Shown piece after piece: positions 62,344 to 64,000 of a DNA stretch of 64,000 nucleotides. The notes below the pieces were generated by a model. The model made no database searches. It was not told the DNA's origin and saw only the letters and a program-made list of their open reading frames with translations. The DNA comes from Plectrocnemia conspersa (taxonomy: Eukaryota > Arthropoda > Insecta > Trichoptera > Polycentropodidae). Where the stretch lies: positions 682,001 to 746,000 of the forward strand of contig VTFK01000171.1 of the NCBI GenBank assembly GCA_009617715.1, in the 5' to 3' direction. Position numbers and translations under genes: made by a program. Numbering within the stretch: the first letter of the stretch is position 1; the number at the start of each line of letters is the position of its first letter.

Positions 62344-62599
62344 CAGTGGCGTAGCTACGGGGGGGGGCCGCCCCTGGCGGCACTTGCTTGGGGGCGGCTT
62401 ATTCGCGATGGGATCGTCTAGTGTGGTTCTTAACCCTGAATGCACTAAAACATATATAAATCCACGAATAACAAGAGATTAATAATAAACAATTTATTAT
62501 TTTAAGAAATGTTGATTTTATGACCCTGCAAAAAATGTATGAGGGGGGGGGCCATTTTCAGGATCGCCCTGAGCGGCACATACCCTAGCTACGCCACTG
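62344..62599 (-). mobile_element. hAT-like nonautonomous element (MITE), copy 2
   Basis: The ends CAGTGGCGTAGCTA and TAGCTACGCCACTG form a perfect 14-base terminal inverted repeat. ATATAG occurs on both flanks, one base offset on the right. The interior on the minus strand aligns with the plus-strand element at 4037-4313 nearly end to end. This copy has better-preserved ends and so defines the family; no transposase is present. Confidence 0.8.
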
Positions 62600-63859
62600 A
62601 ATATAGTACTTTTTTTTTAATTTATTGATCTTCATCATTCTATATTCGATTAAGAAATCACAGTCAACAAAGGTACTTTTTTTAATGTTAATAGGTAATA
62701 AGAATTCAGAAATATTTGGGTTACCCCTATAAGTAAAAAACTCACATATATGTACATATACAATCGATATAATCTGCATCACTCATTTTATTATTTTAAA
62801 CAATTTCATGAAATATAAAATTGTGATATATTGTAAAAGTAAAAATTTTATATTTTAATGTTAAAAAGCTTAAGCAAAAATAGTTTACAGGCTTGTAAAG
62901 ATATTATTATCAAAGCTATACGAAAAATTAAATATGTGGAATATAAAAATATACGATAAAAAAATATATTTAATATGTTAAAAAACAGTATAATTTTGTC
63001 AAACTAAAAAATATTTTTTAAAGAAATACTTATTTTTTTAGTATGCTCAGCAGCAGCAACTTTTTATTAATAAAAATATTTTAAGTTCTCAATGAATGGA
63101 AAATTTATGGTCACTGTCATTATTACACCTTTATTATCATTTCATACAAACTACAGTAAGAGTGTGAAAAATTACTTTATTACATTTAAACAATATTTGA
63201 AAAGCTGAACAAAGTAATAAAAGTAAAAACTGGCAAAGAATATATAAAAATTCTCAAAGAATTTATAAAAATAAGTATCAGTAAAACAATTAAGTAGTTA
63301 AAAAATATGATGTGGCATTTCGGCGAGAGCGGATCAATATTTTTTTTAGTAAAATACTGCCTAATGACTGATTTATAAACAAAGTATAGTGTTACAGCTG
63401 AAGCCACATTTAAGATGGTTATTCACTTTGTTAATTACGAACATCTACCTAACAATTGCAGTCGCGGTCTTGCAGTGTCTTGATCTGCCCTTGAACATTT
63501 TACTGATCTAACGTTTTTTTTTGAGAATTTCTAAGTGACTTTCTCACTAAAACTGACAATCGACCACGAGGTATCTATCAGTTGACAGCAGTGTTGTCAA
63601 TACAACTGTGCTGCTAATGTAAAAAAAGTGTTCCAAACACAAATAAAATATTGCATAATTAATGCAAAAATGAAAAATTATAACCTACATATATATTTTT
63701 AAGAATCTTTAACTAGAAAATCTGACGTGCTAGATTTTTTGTTTTTGAATTTGAATTGACCTCTGCATATTGCATTATGATCAGGTATTGTTATGCAAGT
63801 TACAACAAAAGGTGAAAAATGTTGGTCTATGTTATTAAGCCAATTGTTTGGTCACTATA

Positions 63860-64000
63860 TCTCTCTTCCAGTGTTGTGTGAAATACTATATATGTCTTAC
63901 TTTAGAGACGTGTTGTTTTTTTTAAGTTCGAAATAGCCGTTAGAATGACTTCTAAATTATAATAAATTTTTCAGGTGTTTGAGATTCCCAAAGAAGTTAA
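63860..64000 (+). repeat. Repeat family R1, block B copy at window edge
   Basis: GTGTGAAATACTATATATGT, then GCCGTTAGAATGACTTCTAA, ATTATAATAAATTTTTCAGG, matching the block B copies listed elsewhere. The element may continue past the window. Confidence 0.55.

Larger units (their letters stand above)
45154..64000 (-). other. Upstream unc-5 intron (at least 18.8 kb), first exons not found
   Basis: The Ig2 exon begins in phase 1, so coding exons must precede it. I looked on the minus strand for an Ig1 ending (Y-W-C or Y-x-C-x-C followed by an A-rich strand and a phase 1 donor) and found none that fits. GC-richer patches are at 46560-46800, 49380-49760, 53200-53520, 56090-56200, 56740-57080 and 61080-61260. 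The rest is AT-rich with the repeats listed separately. Confidence 0.7.

Overview
This is an AT-rich, intron-dominated stretch of an animal nuclear genome, almost certainly an insect. Lepidoptera is my best guess from base composition and repeat style, but the order is not proven. There are no bacterial features. Only one real gene is visible: an orthologue of the netrin receptor UNC-5 on the minus strand. I reconstructed nine consecutive coding exons with GT-AG introns and matching phases, running 45153 down to 1. They encode the second Ig domain, two thrombospondin type 1 (TSP1) repeats, a membrane span, a cytoplasmic linker, ZU5, UPA and most of the death domain. About 810 codons are open with no stop or frameshift. 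The gene is cut at the left edge inside the death domain. Its 5' end (signal peptide and first Ig domain) was not found between 45154 and 64000 and probably lies upstream.

Layout on the + strand: 1-3872 holds five clustered exons (death/UPA/ZU5, ZU5 start, two linker exons, membrane span). 3873-43907 is a single intron of about 40 kb. 43908-45153 holds four clustered exons (TSP1, TSP1, and the Ig domain on two exons). 45154-64000 is at least 18.8 kb of a further upstream intron. Exons for the outside and the inside of the receptor therefore sit at opposite ends of the large intron.

The introns carry decayed mobile DNA: 3' fragments of non-LTR retrotransposons (7522-8680, 35880-36278, 26105-26500, 51590-51825), two mariner/Tc1-type transposase relics (45360-45450, 54480-54720), hAT-like MITEs, tRNA-derived SINEs, a multi-copy unclassified family, foldback elements and several near-perfect hairpins. 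Interspersed are GC-richer, CpG-containing patches of 250-600 bases that do not read as exons and look like candidate regulatory or conserved non-coding elements.

I do not see a new multi-gene system. The items most worth a second look are a short linker exon at 3098-3207, a cluster of YxxP tyrosine motifs in the receptor linker, a diverged coding-like tandem duplication at 19420-19720, a perfect 24-base-pair hairpin at 42988-43039, and the GC-rich patches in the 40-kb intron. All coordinates and matches come from reading by eye; no search or alignment was run.
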